DNA from: Acephala macrosclerotiorum
Lineage: Eukaryota > Ascomycota > Leotiomycetes > Helotiales > Mollisiaceae
Reading direction: 5' to 3'
Length of the DNA: 64,000 nucleotides
Assembly (NCBI GenBank): GCA_014904845.1
Contig: MU119401.1
Coordinates: forward strand, 1 to 64,000
A program made the translations under genes and the position numbers. A model generated the notes under the pieces. That model ran no database searches. It saw only the letters and a list, made by a program, of their open reading frames with translations, and was not told the DNA's origin. Below are positions 13,313-25,784 of this stretch, piece after piece (position 1 is the first letter of the stretch; each line of letters begins with the position of its first letter).

Positions 13313-14240
13313 ATGCTTTTCAAGAACATCCTCCTCACCAGCGCTGTTGCTTTAGCATCAATTGCTTCTGCAGTTCCCACGGTTATCCAAGAGGTACATC
13401 ATCCTTACATTTCCGAACTGTTCAGATACTCACCATCTTCCCAGCGCGGTACCATGGTCACAGTTACCACCGACAACGAGACAGCGACGATCGAAGCTCT
13501 AGACAGCTCTGTGGTGACCGCGTAAGCAACGCCACAATCCCAAAATTCAGACATACCCCTAACGATTAGCAGTGATCTTACATCCACCAAGAGACAAGTG
13601 ACTTTGGCCGCCGACGCACTTGTCATCTCAATCATCGACAAAGTCCAAACCATCATTCAAAACATGATCGACAGCGACGTTAACCGTCGCCAGTCTTTCA
13701 CTCAACAAGTGGTCGGAAGCGCCGTCATCCAGTTCCCAGGCAAAAACATCGCTATGAGCAATGTTGGCTACACTTTCACTGGTAGTACCATCACTACGCA
13801 GAGGGCGGTTTATGATGCTAAGGTGGGGTCTAATGTTGAGTAAGTCTTCCGCTCTTGCTTTCGGATGGAACAGGATGCTGACCGTGGGATGATAGTTATG
13901 ACGTTTGTAGGCTGCTCGTTTTTCCCTTAAATAGGGCCCCACGATATGTTTAAATCCTTGTATCAATTAAAAATCCGCGAGTAATTTTACTAAAAAGCTC
14001 GGTTTCCGATTATTTAAGCCCGGGCCTTTTTTCACTTTTTTACTGAAGCTTATACTACTTAAGCTTCTTCCCGCCGCACGTCCTCGTGGGGCCCTATAGG
14101 GGAAAAAACGAGCAGCCTATGACGTCTTGGTTTTCGACGCTGGACATACTTTCACGCTTAATGGAGATGGTGGATTCCAGAACTGGTGCTACAGCATCAG
14201 CTCCAGTTGCAAGGCCAGCGGTGGAGGAGCGATCCTCTAA
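13313..14240 (+). pseudogene. Small secreted protein gene, last exon interrupted by an inverted-repeat element
   Basis: The ATG at 13313 opens a clear signal peptide (LLTSAVALASIASA, then VPT). Probable introns: 13394-13444 (in frame, so uncertain), 13522-13569 with a NAGNAG acceptor (tagcag), and 13840-13895. The middle exon encodes RQVTLAADALVISIIDKVQ and later VGYTFTGSTITT. The natural last exon reads YDVLVFDAGHTFTLNGDGG, then QNWCYSIS, and stops at 14240. A 212-bp element (13908-14119) sits just after the last acceptor, so the mRNA now runs from YDV into element sequence and stops about 15 codons later. About 36 native C-terminal residues are replaced. The family is a small fungal secreted protein of unknown function that I cannot name. 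No ORF crossing the element restores the native end. Confidence 0.65.
13908..14119. mobile_element. MITE-like element with terminal inverted repeats, 212 bp
   Basis: The left end TAGGCTGCTCGTTTTTCCC is mirrored at the right end (GGGGAAAAAACGAGCAGCCTA), and the inner parts AATAGGGCCCCACGA and CGTGGGGCCCTATAG also mirror each other. The flanks are tgacgtttg on the left and tgacgtcttg on the right, an imperfect target-site duplication of 9-10 bases, hAT-like in size. It has no coding capacity, so it is a non-autonomous DNA element. It lies in the last exon of the secreted-protein gene. Confidence 0.72.
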
Positions 14241-14473
14241 TGCTAGATGCCCAGCAACAGATACTTGGGAGCAGCTGGTCATTTGAGATGACTTGACGAC
14301 GGGCAATACTTTCACGCATGGTTCATGAATTGGAAAAGGATCGCTCTTCTTGTCTTTTGGGAATCTCGTTTACCATTATGAGTGGACTGACTCACCAGAT
14401 CTAAGGTAGCTAAAGAAATTAAAGTTATCAAATTACAAAAGCGTTTCAATCGCGCTCCGATACCCACCACTCG

Positions 14474-16389
14474 TCACTTCTTATATTCCTTCGCCAATTC
14501 ATTAGCATGCAAGATTGCCTCCCTCGCCCCCTCCCACCTCTTCCTCCCATCTCTCCCTGGCACCTCAAAGAACCTATATTGAAATGGGGTCATTACCCCA
14601 TTCATCATCAGTCCTGACAGCTTCCTATCCTTCCACCAAAAGCCCCATCCCTTTCTCCCATAAGACAAGTAGTCATCAACCCCTGTCCCCGCCGCCTCAT
14701 TCAAGAAATGCATGTAAGGACCCGGTCGCACAATCCCGGTGTAAGCAGTTTCGGTGCCGTTGCGAGTAATAGAACGGACCCAGGCGTGGTGTTGAGTTAT
14801 CCATTCCGACATTGACTTGAGAGAGGGGAGGGGGTACGGGTTGTTAGCCTTCCAGCACTGCGCTGTTGCCATGGCCGCTACATCGATGACAGTAATCGCG
14901 CCGTCTGTCAGGGCGGCGTAGTTCATGAATGCAAGAGAAGAGGCGTACTTTGGTGCGAATAGGTTATGGTAAAGGTGTGCTAGGCGGGGTTCTGGAGAAT
15001 CCTCTTTCTCCTTGTTTGTCTTGCTAACAGGCAAAATAGGTTCGTACGGGTCGTAGTCTCGGAAGATGGAGAAGTCGGGTTCGTATCCTGTGCACCAGAT
15101 TACAGCGTCGACTTCTAACTTTGTCCCATCTGACAGTTCAACCTCCTTATCTCCCAGGAAGCGTTTCACGCCATGCACGGAGGTGATTTTCTCTTCTCTT
15201 AAACTCCTCACCAAATTGTCGCTGATGACGGGCTGATGGTTCGCCAATGACGGTGCAGGTGAGAGTCTCCATGACGGATCCAAATTGGGAAAAGATTTCT
15301 TGGAGTGGCCTTCGATCGTGTAATCAAACGACCATCGTGAGAAAGCGGGGAAGTATTTATCAAGGAAGAACTTCGCCAGGTTGAGATTGCGGTTGATGAC
15401 GAGGTCAAGGGGAACGCCATCGACCATGCGCGGAAGCTGTGTTTATTAGCTGACTTGTTCTCTATGATCTCCAGACAGAAATAGAGAGCAGTACGTACGA
15501 TCTTGACCCCTCCACGATGCGAGAGGTAAATTTTCGATGCATGTCCAATCAACTGCGTCGAGGTGTCCGCAGCACTATTCCCGATCCCCACCACCAACAC
15601 TCTCTGCCCTTCAAACTCGTCCGGCTTCTTGAAACCCTGTACATGCACCATCTTCCCCGTAAACTTTTCCATCCCCTCGATCTTCGGTGTCGTAGCGCGT
15701 TCCGTAAGTCCCGAACAAACAACCAATTTGTCAAACTCCTTGATCTCTTCTCCATTCTCACTCTGGATGCAAAGTTGCCATTTCGTATCCTTGGGGTTTC
15801 GTTGGATGTATTTCACTGAAGTGTTGAAATGAATGTATTGCTCGAGGTTGAAGTGCTTGGCGTAAGATTTCATGTAGTCACATGTTTGCGCGGCAGTGAG
15901 GTGGGCTGGCATTTCTGGGATTGGGTGAGTGACTTTGCCATAGATGAAGTTTCAGAGGTTCGTGACCTACCATCGGATATTGGGAAATCCGTGAATGAAT
16001 TCTGTAAACTTCAGTCTCCACCCTCGCTCAATCTCTCTGGCAAAACTCACACCAAATTTGCTGACATTACTGACAGTCGCTGCTTTTTATCAGAACTCAT
16101 CCTCAATTTACACCACACCCCCTTTTCCCCTCCCATTCTCCAAATACCGCATGCATCAAAACTCACCTTTCAAAGTGCTCGTAACATTCGGATCCTCACA
16201 ATAACTCCAAACCCCACCAACCTCACTCCTCTTCTCGAAAACCTCGATATCAAACCCACCAACTTCAAGAAAGTTCTTCGTGACTGCGAGTCCAGAGGGT
16301 CCTATCTTCTATCAATACCATGTACAAACAAACGGAGAAGAGTTTAGAAACTTACCTGCACCAACGACCGCCAACGTCTGTTTCTCCAT
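14474..16389 (-). CDS. Flavin-containing monooxygenase (FMO family), 535 aa
   Basis: FAD/NADPH-dependent oxygenase. Six exons: 16356-16389, 16167-16301, 16051-16079, 15971-16001, 15499-15914, 14474-15436; the sum is 1608 nt. The N-terminus AVVGAGPSGLAV carries the FAD Rossmann motif GxGxxG. The FMO fingerprint FxGxxxHxxxF is FTGKMVHVQGF. The NADPH Rossmann motif is VVGIGNSAADTS, followed by VIWCTGYEPDF, the late FMO motif. The length is normal for fungal FMO-like enzymes. Small exons at the N-terminus were placed by splice signals (GTGAGT, GTAGGT) and by continuity through FTDFPISDEMPAHL. The substrate is unknown. Its neighbour is the AtuA-like gene on the same strand, 525 bases upstream, so a shared catabolic role is possible but unproven. 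Confidence 0.88.
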
Positions 16390-16913
16390 CTTCTCAGCCT
16401 TTGCTCGTCGACGCACAATCCCTGCCTACTAAAACCAACAAAATCAACAAACAGGCTCGCCGAAACTCAATCTCCGATAGAATATCGCAAACAAGACGGA
16501 ATAAAAGAGAGAAAAATATCAGTTGAGGGAAACCCGTCGCATCTGTGCAAATCTATAATCGCGTCTTTGTATGTTTATGTACAGTGGTTGAAAAAGATGA
16601 GACGAGAAGACTTCGTAAGGTGAGACAAGACAAGTAAGCGCCAGCGCGAGATAGGAAAATGTCTGGCTTGGTAGCGAAAGTGCTTGGCGCATAAAATTTA
16701 AAATGAGTAAAGAAAATCCACTAATCGTTGCTTCCTTTTTGGGATAGACACGTGATTATGTGCTTGCTCTGAGAGCGATGCGAAAACGAGAGCGAGGATT
16801 TTGCATAATAAGGGAACCAAGATTCAAGCAGTGGACCCAAAAAGATTCCCATTAAACTAATACGCGTCTGGGCTTTAAGAAGAGAGGCAAATAGCCACGT
16901 GACACTGCATGTC
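16390..16913. other. Intergenic region
   Basis: About 520 bases between the FMO start and the AtuA-like stop. It contains the FMO promoter; no other feature is seen. Confidence 0.5.
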
Positions 16914-19050
16914 TCATTCCACACTCAATCCCAGTCCCACAATCTCCTTCTTCATCTCCTCCGGAAGCTTCAACCCAAGCAATCCCGCATATTGCTGGCT
17001 AGCATGAACATCACTCTCCATAAAACTCCCACTCGGAACCTTAATTCTCTTCCCCTCACTATCCCCAACCACCCCCTCCGCAACCTCAACCCCCATCCTC
17101 GGAAACGTACATTTCCATCCCAACGCCTGATCAAAGAACCCGCACCAGATGATTTCCTCCTCACTCAAACGATACATCTTGGCGATCCTGCTTGCGTCGA
17201 GCAATTCACTTACTTTGACGATTCCGTACACTTCCGGAGAAGAGAACACCACATCCAGTGTGACCTCATAGGGGCCCGAATTCTTCGAGCGAATGACGGG
17301 CGCAATATCAGTGAGCGTCTGAGGATTCGTGTAGCTGAGCGTCAAAGCGAAAGCTGGTCTAGCTTCACTTACGTTGCCATTGCTGACCAGTTCCGGGACA
17401 TCCGGAGTTGAAGATCGGCGAGAAGATGCTTGACCTTTACCAAACACGACGGAACTGTAAGGAAACAACCCCCGGCCAACACCACTACCCATCTTCCACT
17501 TTCCCTCCTGCCCCTCTTCAAGTGGCAAGAGATGATAAACGCAGAACTCGGCACAAGGTCCCATCTCAACATCTGTCCGTCCCCCGACTCCGAAAGCGAA
17601 GTTTCCAGCTGTGCCACGCTGGCCGGGATATGAACCGTGGACAACGCCGACACGTGCAGTGGATGCAACGGAATTAGCTAGCTCTTGGCTACTAGCGAGA
17701 ATCTCACCAACGAGGAAAACCTCTCTTGGTTGGTAGTCCTTTGCTCCGGGTTCCAGAGATTGCATGACGCCGTTGGATCCGTAGTTGTGGAATCCAAGCT
17801 TCCAGAACTCGCCATCTGATGTCTTGACCTGTGATGCGACATGTGCTCGGATGGCCGCTTGAAATCCAGACTGTTGGGCGATCAAGATTGGATCTCGAAT
17901 CCCACCCATAAAGATGGTGCGGAAGCCAACAACCTTCGCCGCTTCGAGCTTGACAGTGTAAGGAAGATCTACAGAACGAGAGAACACGAAGTTGCCTCCA
18001 CAGACCCGGACAGACTTCTCGTCAGGAAGCTGGATATACGAAGAGTTTGTCAGGTCCAGATTGCCTCCAGGCCCCGGCAGGATGTCGGGTCGAGTCTTCT
18101 CGTAGAGGGTATGAGAAGCGACAGAAAAGGGAGTACACCGGGAGGTGAGGCTCAAAGCTTTGATGTCAAATGTCCCATCTTGATAGATGGTGGCCATCGC
18201 TGTCTGTGTTTTCGGGGTGGCACACAAAGCACCGCATTCCATGATCTTTCCCATGTGAGTGAAACCTCCGATCTGCTTGTCCGAAAGACCCTTCGCCGAT
18301 GCCCTCTTATTTGCGTGGAAGACTGACCAGGCGACCTAGGGGCTTGGATCGTAGGCGCGTCCACCGATGATGATGTTGAAATCAGGCTCAGCCTCCATGG
18401 CCTCAACAAATGGTTCTGGTCCCATTTGTGCCACAATTTGGGCAGCTGCTTCAACATTCTCTTCTGTTACTTGAGGGACAGCTGAACCACACCCTTTTAC
18501 TTTGCCTGAGCGAAGAGACTCGAGAATCTTGGTCTTGGAAACATTGCTGTATATCGCGAGTGTCTTGAATATGTATGCGCTGCAAGAATGTTAGTCAGTG
18601 CTAGTATCACGGGGGAAATTAGACGTACCTATTCACTTCTTCATCGCAAATCTCCTTCACGATGTCCAAAAACGCATCAACATGTGCATCCGTCCCATCC
18701 CCACCAGCAGAAGAAATCAAGATTGGGGTATGGAAATCATGGCTGAGAGACATCAACTTGGCGAGATCCCTCTTGTAGTTCAATCTCGGGGCTGTCATCG
18801 ATCCCGTGGCAAGCTTGGCGGGTCCCGAGTCCGTGGAACCGGAGTCAAGAATCAATGCCGTCGGAGAATTGCTTGACCGCAAACCTTGCAGTGCATCACG
18901 AGTGAGTTGTTTATCAAAGCCATATCCGAGCATGCCAATTGGTGTGATGATGTGACATAGTGGCGTAAGGTTGGGATTGTCAAAGGCTGGGTCGGAAGGA
19001 ATGGCGGAAGTCACCTCGTCTGGACCGGAGATAAGGAGTGCGGATGCCAT
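16914..19050 (-). pseudogene. AtuA-like protein (DUF1446 + DUF4387) with one internal stop codon
   Basis: Resembles the acyclic terpene utilisation AtuA family, fused to the C-terminal DUF4387 domain (LTDIAPVIRSKNSGPYEVTL), as is usual in fungi. Start ATG at 19050; intron 18580-18628; exons of 422 and 1666 nt give 696 codons. The frame runs cleanly through IIIGGRAYDPSP, then a TAG at 18336-18338 (codon 222), then VAWSVFHANK to the natural end at 16914. The family expects an aromatic residue at this position (YDPSPYVAW type). There is no alternative splice site around the TAG. Everything else, including domain order and length, is intact, so this is either a very young pseudogene, an allele, or a sequencing error. 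The biochemical role of AtuA proteins in fungi is not established. Confidence 0.8.
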
Positions 19051-19737
19051 GGAGAGTGTCAAACAGAATTATATGAGGGATCTAAAAGGAGTAGTGGAGT
19101 GCCTCTTATTGCTCTTTGAATAACCTTGGGGCGTCTTGGTGGCCCGTGGTTGGTTCTGTGAAGGTCTTTGAATCTGCGGCAACAGAGATTCCAAACAAGA
19201 AGTATCGGTTCTTGTAGTGGACCTCACCTCCAGCCCGGAGCGTAACCGCGGAGATTATCTTCTGACCGACAGACAGTGGTCCCGCATATTTCTAGCTATT
19301 TAGGCAAGAGTTTCGCCGACCCTTCCTTTCGTTGCTTGCGTGGAAGCATAGAGCATATCGGATCACTTCGCTTGCCAGGCCGAGCTTCGCAAGTCGGTGC
19401 GAATCGATTTGCCTCAGTGACGGAAGCTACCCCAACACCTCCTTCGATTTTGCGAGGTCAACTTGGGGTATGCATTCATCGAAGGGAATTTTGACTGGAT
19501 CTAATCGAATTTTGAGATGAGGCCACCGAGGCTGTGTTATGGAATCTATCACAAGCCTTCAAAGATTCACAAGTCGTCTCGAGACTTCCCCTCTCTGAGT
19601 AATGGAATTTATATACGCTTGATCCTTCGAGTAGGCCGTGTTCGAAACAGTGACAAGTCCAAAAAGCTCTTCTTACTTTGCAAGAATCACCAACCCCAAC
19701 TCCACCCTACAGCTAGTACTGCCCCGAAATCTGTAGA
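19051..19737. other. Intergenic region
   Basis: About 690 bases between divergent genes; only short featureless frames (19276-19825). It presumably holds both promoters. Confidence 0.45.
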
Positions 19738-21583
19738 ATGGCGAGTCTTGACAACTCCAACAAGGACGCAGAAGTCCTCGAGTTCGAAACAACAGTCGCA
19801 AAACCCATTGATACATCGGCGATAATTCCAGATCAGTCTCCCGAAGCGAAACGGCTAGAAAAACGTTTGAAATGGAAGCTAGATCTTTTCATCTTACCCC
19901 TGGTCTCCATCATTTTTTTCTTCTCATCGCTAGTAAGTGGTTCTCGATCCAGAAAGGCAAAAGTAGTCTAATCTTGTCCAGGGCCGATCCCATCTGGCCA
20001 ATGCCAAAATTGCTGGACTCGACGAAGACTTGAAATTAACGGCGAAAGATTACTCCAACACGGCAAATATATTCCTGGTCGGGTATATCGTATTCCAGTT
20101 CCCTGGCACTCTCCTCATCAAGAAAATTGGTCCTCCGCTGCAATTTGGAGGAGCTATGATCATGGTAATAGTCCCAGCCAATCGCACTGAGGTATACTGA
20201 CGCAGCCAGTGGGGTTTCTTTACCACAGTCTCCATAGCCACTAAGACTCGTAGTCAATTGTTGGCTCTCAGATTTTGATGGGGGCTGCGGATGCATTCGC
20301 GCAGGGAGCCATTGTCTCTGAGTAGTCACCTATCTGTCTCGGCCATCGTCGATGCATCGGCTGACGTCCAAGACCTCTCATTCTTCTATGAATACCGAGT
20401 ATTAGCCACACGAGGAGCCATATTCTTTTCGACATCAATACTCGCAAGCTCATTTAGCGGCCTCATCTCATACGGAGTTGTCCAAGACCTAAACGGCGCA
20501 CACGGCTGGCTAGCATGGTGGTGGATTTTCCTAATTGAAGGATTGATGCCGATAGCGATGAGCACCTTTGTCATTATACTGCTGTCACCAAGGCCCAAAA
20601 AGCTTAGTCGTGTCTTCAAACAAGACGAGAAAGAGTTGGCTGTCCAGAGAAGTCGAAGGGCACAATGAGATCAAGGCGAAGTTGAATTGAAATAGAATAC
20701 ATACCCCACTCCTCGGCTTGCACTTTTGGGGGTTCACAATCATGTATTGCGCCTCGAATTTCTGTATCGGATCCCTTTCAGACTTTTTGCCGGCGATCAT
20801 CAAGGTACGAAAAAATTCGATTCATGCAACCACTTTTCTACAACATTGCTGACAAGTCACCATGCTATAGGTTCGGTTATGCAACGGCGGAGGCGCAGCT
20901 GTTTTCAGTCATCACCTATGCCAGTGCATTTGTGGGAGGAATCCTCTGGGCTAGAGTTGCGGATATCACGAATCGCAGAGGTTTGTCTTCAGCAGTGCCA
21001 AGTCTCTTTGCAGTCTTTGGCTATGCTCTTCTTATTGCTCTAAAAGGAACAAAAGCAAGATTCGCAGCAACGTGCATCTTGGCGTTTGGTACTTTCTCAA
21101 ACGTCGCTATTCAGTTGGCCTGGATGTCAATGAACTTTGTCAGATACACGTGAAGGCAGGTGCCAGAGACAGATTCAAAGTCAGGTCACTAACTTTGTCC
21201 CAGAGGCTCCGTGCTTGCTTTCAGCAACATCTTTGCGCAAATGTTTGCGATAGCTGGAAACTCAGCTTACGTCAACCCTGCGTATTGTGAGAGAGCTTGT
21301 TCGAGTCCGCAGAACGCGCCCTAGCTAACTTCAAATAGATAAACCTGGCAATTCAGGAGGCTTGGCATGTTCTATGGTTTGTGTAGTGCTTCCATTAGTA
21401 ATGAGTTGGTATCTGAAGCGACAAAATGAAAGGAGGCACAGAGAGCAGTTCACGGAGGCGGCAATCATACCAAGAGCTCAGGGATATGACGACATTGGAG
21501 ATGCACGCCCAGGTAGGCTGTCCGTGATTCTAGCATACGCTAGTAGTGCTGGCGGGTAGCCAGACTTCTTTTACACACCGTAA
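19738..21583 (+). pseudogene. MFS transporter of the allantoate-permease (ACS) type, decayed
   Basis: The ATG at 19738 starts a cytosolic tail followed by RLEKRLKWKLDLFILPL, the typical first segment of anion:cation symporter family permeases. Recognisable downstream blocks are FQFPGTLLIKKIGP, RGAIFFSTSILASSFSGLIS, GWLAWWWIFLIEG, FTIMYCASNFCIGSLSD and GNSAYVNPAY, ending FFYTP at 21583. The order matches the family, but the frame breaks more than once: a missing base near 20272-20277 (LALRF then MGAADAF), a break plus stop in 20665-20700 (after ELAVQRSRR), and a phase mismatch across the intron at about 20815-20870. Introns are still visible, so this is a decayed original gene rather than a processed copy. 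An intact Zn2Cys6 regulator lies immediately downstream, converging on it. Confidence 0.75.
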
Positions 21584-21682
21584 TTATCCATAGGTACTGA
21601 ACCTCTCTATAAGCTACCAGGGAAGACAAGTCGCGACACATTGGGTATTCGGTGATTTTGCACCTGCAGTGACTCGTTCGAA

Positions 21683-23694
21683 TCATTGCGTGAACCCGTT
21701 GTAGATATTGTTCATATCAAAATTGCACTGGTCACTTAATAAAAGGTCTAAGTACCAAGGAAAGGTCCATTCTAAAGAAGGATCGTCCAACGACTCGTTT
21801 GGAATGTCGCAACAACTGGTGACATAGGAGTCCACCACATGATCATGTAGGCAGTCTGCTGTAGGCTGGTACGTAGGCACGTCTACCTCGGCAACACCAC
21901 GCTCTCGAAGATCCTTGGCTACCTTGATAACTTCATCCAAGAACGCTACCCCTGGCCGGCCTTCCAGGTTCGAATCGTTGATATTTACTTGCCCTTCTGT
22001 TTCAGCTCGTAGAATAACGCGCATGACTCTTACTGCTCGTGCAGGTTTATCGAGTTGTTCGCGAGACCATGACGTGAGGATTTGATAGATTTGACTGATG
22101 TGTGATTCTGGCTTCGAGGGGAGGTTCCGGGGGTCAGAGGCGTGTAGCATTTTGGTTCTGAAGATGAATGCCATGGATAGTAGGAGGAGACCGAAGAAGT
22201 ATTTAGGGAGATGTCGCTGAGGCGCGTTGGGGATCTTGTCGCCGCTGCTTGTAGCCGCGACACCATTGTCAACCATCTCAGCGAAGCGATGAATGAATTT
22301 TGCTGCCGTCATGTAAGCCATGTTGACTGTGTTCCGTCGAGAGGTCAATACATCCTCATTAGGGCGAGGATTATGACCTTCGCTCGTCTCCGAGTGCCTT
22401 TTCCTCCCTTGGTCAAGCTGAAGGGCATATATGCAGAGTTGAGCACCGGCAACGATAACATCCGTCTCAGTGGTCCAGGATTGCTCCTGTCCGTCTCTCA
22501 CGTTCTCGAGATCGGTGCAGAGGCTTCGCACAAAGGTCAAAGAAGAATCCATATCCTGCCTGAAGTTGGCAATCATTAACGAACACTCGGCAAGCCTTCG
22601 CCAAATGCCAGCCTTTGTGAAAAATTGATCCTCGGCAGCAGTGCAAGGCCCGGGAGGTGGGGACTGTGGAGAGTGCAAGATCTCAGACGGCACAGTCATA
22701 CCGGACGTCCATGCATGGCTGCAGTTTGCTTGAACAATAGCAATCCAAGTTTTCCTCTTGATTTTCGAGATTCGATCAAAAGAGTTAGTTCGCACCTTGT
22801 CAAGTCCCATCTTTCGTGCTGCGTGAGTTATGATGCCACAGTAGTTCCAACTTGGATCGTCTACTTGACGGCAAACCGATAGCGGCCAAAAGCACAACAG
22901 CGTGAGAGCTTGGATCGATTCTAGATAGAATATCTGTTCGACTAAGGTCCGTCCCAGCAGAATACGATAAGGGTCGAGAAGCGTGTTGTAATGATGATGG
23001 AGGCTGGGGTGCCATCGGCTTGACAGCATGACGATTGTCCAGAACAGAATCGGTGATGACTGGGAGAGTACTGCGACAGAAGAAGACGCGTCGAGGATAG
23101 GACAATGGCGGTAGTAGTTTGCTTCAAAGCTGGTCCTGTTAGTCCTGTAAAATGAAGTCGCGCTGCTTGCCTACGGAGAGAAAAGTTGTATCACGTGTTC
23201 GTGGTCCACAGTTATATGGCCCAGGATAGAAGGCAAGGCTGGAAGGTCGTTGATATTTGCATGCCGGTAGAATGTAGAATCTCCGTTGTCTAAGAGAGAT
23301 TGGACGTCGGGTGATAGCCCAGATATCAAGTCGTTCGGTACTGACGGAGTGCGGTGTTGAGACTGCTCAGCGAGAGTCTTCTGAATAGTATTAAGCTGAT
23401 TGGTGACTTCGTCCAAGCGGCTGGGTAGATCAGCACGCGCGATCAGATGAGGGCGGGCGGTTGGTTTTACTTTCTTGTCCTGGTTCGCTTGAAGTTTGGA
23501 TCTGTCCTACATTGAAGATTCTTCTTGGAGCATCGTGTGCACGGGGCAGGAAATCTCTCATTGCTGTCGCATTTCAACTGCATCATATCAGAATCAAGTC
23601 CATCTCTGATTGGGGGTTGCCATACCTTGACTTGCCGGCATGTCGTGCATGCTCCCTGGTTGCGCTTTGGGTTTCTGTCTCCGGCGAGAGACAT
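21683..23694 (-). CDS. Zn2Cys6 fungal transcription factor, 622 aa
   Basis: The ATG at 23694 opens a basic N-terminus and a zinc cluster, ACTTCRQVK joined to LKCDSNERFPAPCTRC and then a last Cys after SKKNLQ. Introns: 23578-23625 (inside the zinc cluster), 23421-23470, 23130-23174. Exons of 69, 107, 246 and 1447 nt sum to 623 codons. After a short coiled-coil-like linker (LDEVTNQLNTIQKTL) comes the fungal transcription factor domain, beginning FEANYYRHCPILDA and including IFYLESIQALTLLCFW. Complete and without lesions. It converges on the decayed permease at 19738-21583, which it may once have controlled; that link is inference. Confidence 0.88.
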
Positions 23695-24629
23695 GTTGGA
23701 GGGAGTTTTCACTGGCCAGATCAACCCTCGTTGGTAGGAGATGGGTCCGGAAAGCTTGGTGGATTGCCTTCGAGGGGTTCGATGAAGGAGGTAGCTCTCG
23801 AGAAGCATAAGAGGTCGAAAAAGAGGCACAAAGAGTCGTCATAGGATACTGCGAGCAGGTCTCAAAGCGTAGTCGGACAGGCCTTCGGAGTTGTTCAATG
23901 TCATACCCATTCCGTCGATGAAAATTGTGACCTAGATTCGAGATGGGGGATGGAAGGAGTTGTCGTCGGCACGTCGGCGGTGCACGTGCCGATATTCGCA
24001 AGCTGGAGCGAGCTTCGCTAAGCACGTGATTTAAACGCAGGACATGCGAGAGGAAGCTGAGGGAAGAGATATAGCAGTCGAAGGCGGCAAATACCTCCAG
24101 ACTACACGTAGAGACATTTGTGCATTTCTGACACGGGATTTTTCTTCCTTTGCTCTTTCCCTCAACTGCCGAGCGAGAACACGACTCTAACCTTACAGTC
24201 CGAGCATTGAGAGGCACACAGTGCTAAAATCTCCCCTCGCAAAGCTTATTGCGAGCTTCCTCCCCTCTCCAACGCGGATTTTCATCGATCCAATTACTCC
24301 TTCCCCTCTCGCTTCTGCTTTTTCTCGTGGTCTTCCTTTCCAACACTCCTTGTTTCATTGCCTCATACCCAAGCAGCTGTATCCACTGCTACGATCTTGA
24401 CGCCCTCTGCGCCTGCTCCACGTTGAATACAAGCAGTAGCGAGTATGTCTTTTAAGCATAGTATGCGCCTTAGAGAGCTGCCAGGCGATAACCTCCACTC
24501 CGATTGAGGCGTAGTGAGTGGTCTTTGAACGCCGAGCGGAAAGCGAGCTAGCTGCCTTAACTCAAATCTTCAGCGGGGCGGCACAAAGACTGCCAGATCT
24601 TCCCGAAAGGGGAGCACAAAAGCCACGGA
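23695..24629. other. Intergenic region
   Basis: About 930 bases. The open frame at 23594-24217 on the minus strand overlaps the regulator start and has no family features. Nothing else is seen. Confidence 0.45.
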
Positions 24630-25784
24630 TCACAGCTCGAATATGTTCCCAGCCTTCGGGGAAGCATCCCGTGCCTGCTGGAGCAACAACTCCTCCCCAA
24701 AAGGCGTAGTAATAACATCATAGTCGATGTTTGGAACCTTCCACGCTCTCAGCGAGTCCGCGTTCGCACCAGACAGAGTGCTAAGCGCTGTCAAAGTCTT
24801 TATATCTACCTGTTTACGTGACAGCCACGCATTCGAATTAGGAATCTCGAGTCCTTGAACTCTGGCATTCGCCTGGAGATCTTGGGGTGGATCTATGGTA
24901 AAGTCATCTTCAATGTCTGTAAAAGGATGCTCGACCTCCGCATCCAAAAATTTGAGATTCGCATGCTTTTTCGGAGTGGTATCTGGCCATAGTCCTTGTA
25001 AAGCATACACTTTGGTCACAATAGTGACGTTTTTGATGTTGCCAAAGTGACTCAATATATCTGCCAGATAGCGCTCCAGTGACCAAGGCCCATTGAATCC
25101 ATTTGTAGAGCTGTCCCACCACACAACCAGATTTTCGATGCTTGAAAGGTCGTGAGGATGAAGCTCGTTCTGAAGGATGAAGATAATTCGCTCCTGATGG
25201 CAACTAGCAGATGGGCCTGGACCAATGTAATCAGGCCCTAGATATTCTGGCCCAAGGTATAGGAAGTCCGTTTTGAAGGCGAACCACACCTCCGGTATGG
25301 AGGATCCCAGCTTGTTGCTGAACGCCCTCTTATAGTGTCGATTTGCTACCTTATATGCCTCATGGCACACAAAGAGGACGGAGGGGGGAGCTGCGTCTGA
25401 TCGGAATCCCAACCTGTCTATTCTGGTAAGGCCACGGTCGAATACACCGTGATCGCGACGGAGTTTCCTTCTTTTGTGCTCTAATATGATTATTCTCGAG
25501 TCTGGAAGAGCTGCCCCCCAGATCAACTCTCGAAGCTCTCCCGGCAGATCCCTGAATTTGGAAAATGTCTTAATTGTGGGGATTCGATAAGAGTTCTGAC
25601 GTGGATTTGCAGGTCTGGTATTCGTTCGCTTCGACTGGAATATGGATTCAACTCCAGATTCAACGGGGTCGCTCGATCTGCCATGCGGCTTATTAGTCCA
25701 TGTCCAGCGCGTCAACACCCAGCCTCGTCAGCATTTCACTCACTGTTTTCCACTCCACGGCGTGAAAGAGGTAGTTCCAGCCAT
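24630..25784 (-). CDS. 2EXR-domain protein, 341 aa
   Basis: The minus-strand frame carries the fungal 2EXR motif FSKFRDLPGELRELIWGAAL and then the usual PSVLFVCHEAYKVANRHY block. The main exon has no Met codon at all, so a first exon is needed. An ATG at 25784 followed by a canonical donor at 25743 (GTGAGT) and an acceptor at 25615 joins in phase to QPANPRQNSYRIP; exons of 41 and 985 nt give 342 codons. This family is large in Leotiomycetes and Sordariomycetes genomes and has no known biochemical function. No lesions. Its neighbours are unrelated. Confidence 0.75.

Noticed and set aside
18152..18457. Separate 101-codon gene inside the AtuA-like locus
   Set aside because: It is a shifted frame; the correct frame carries the conserved DUF1446 sequence with a single TAG.
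23594..24217. 207-codon minus frame overlapping the regulator start
   Set aside because: Overlaps the zinc-cluster exon in another frame and has no features.
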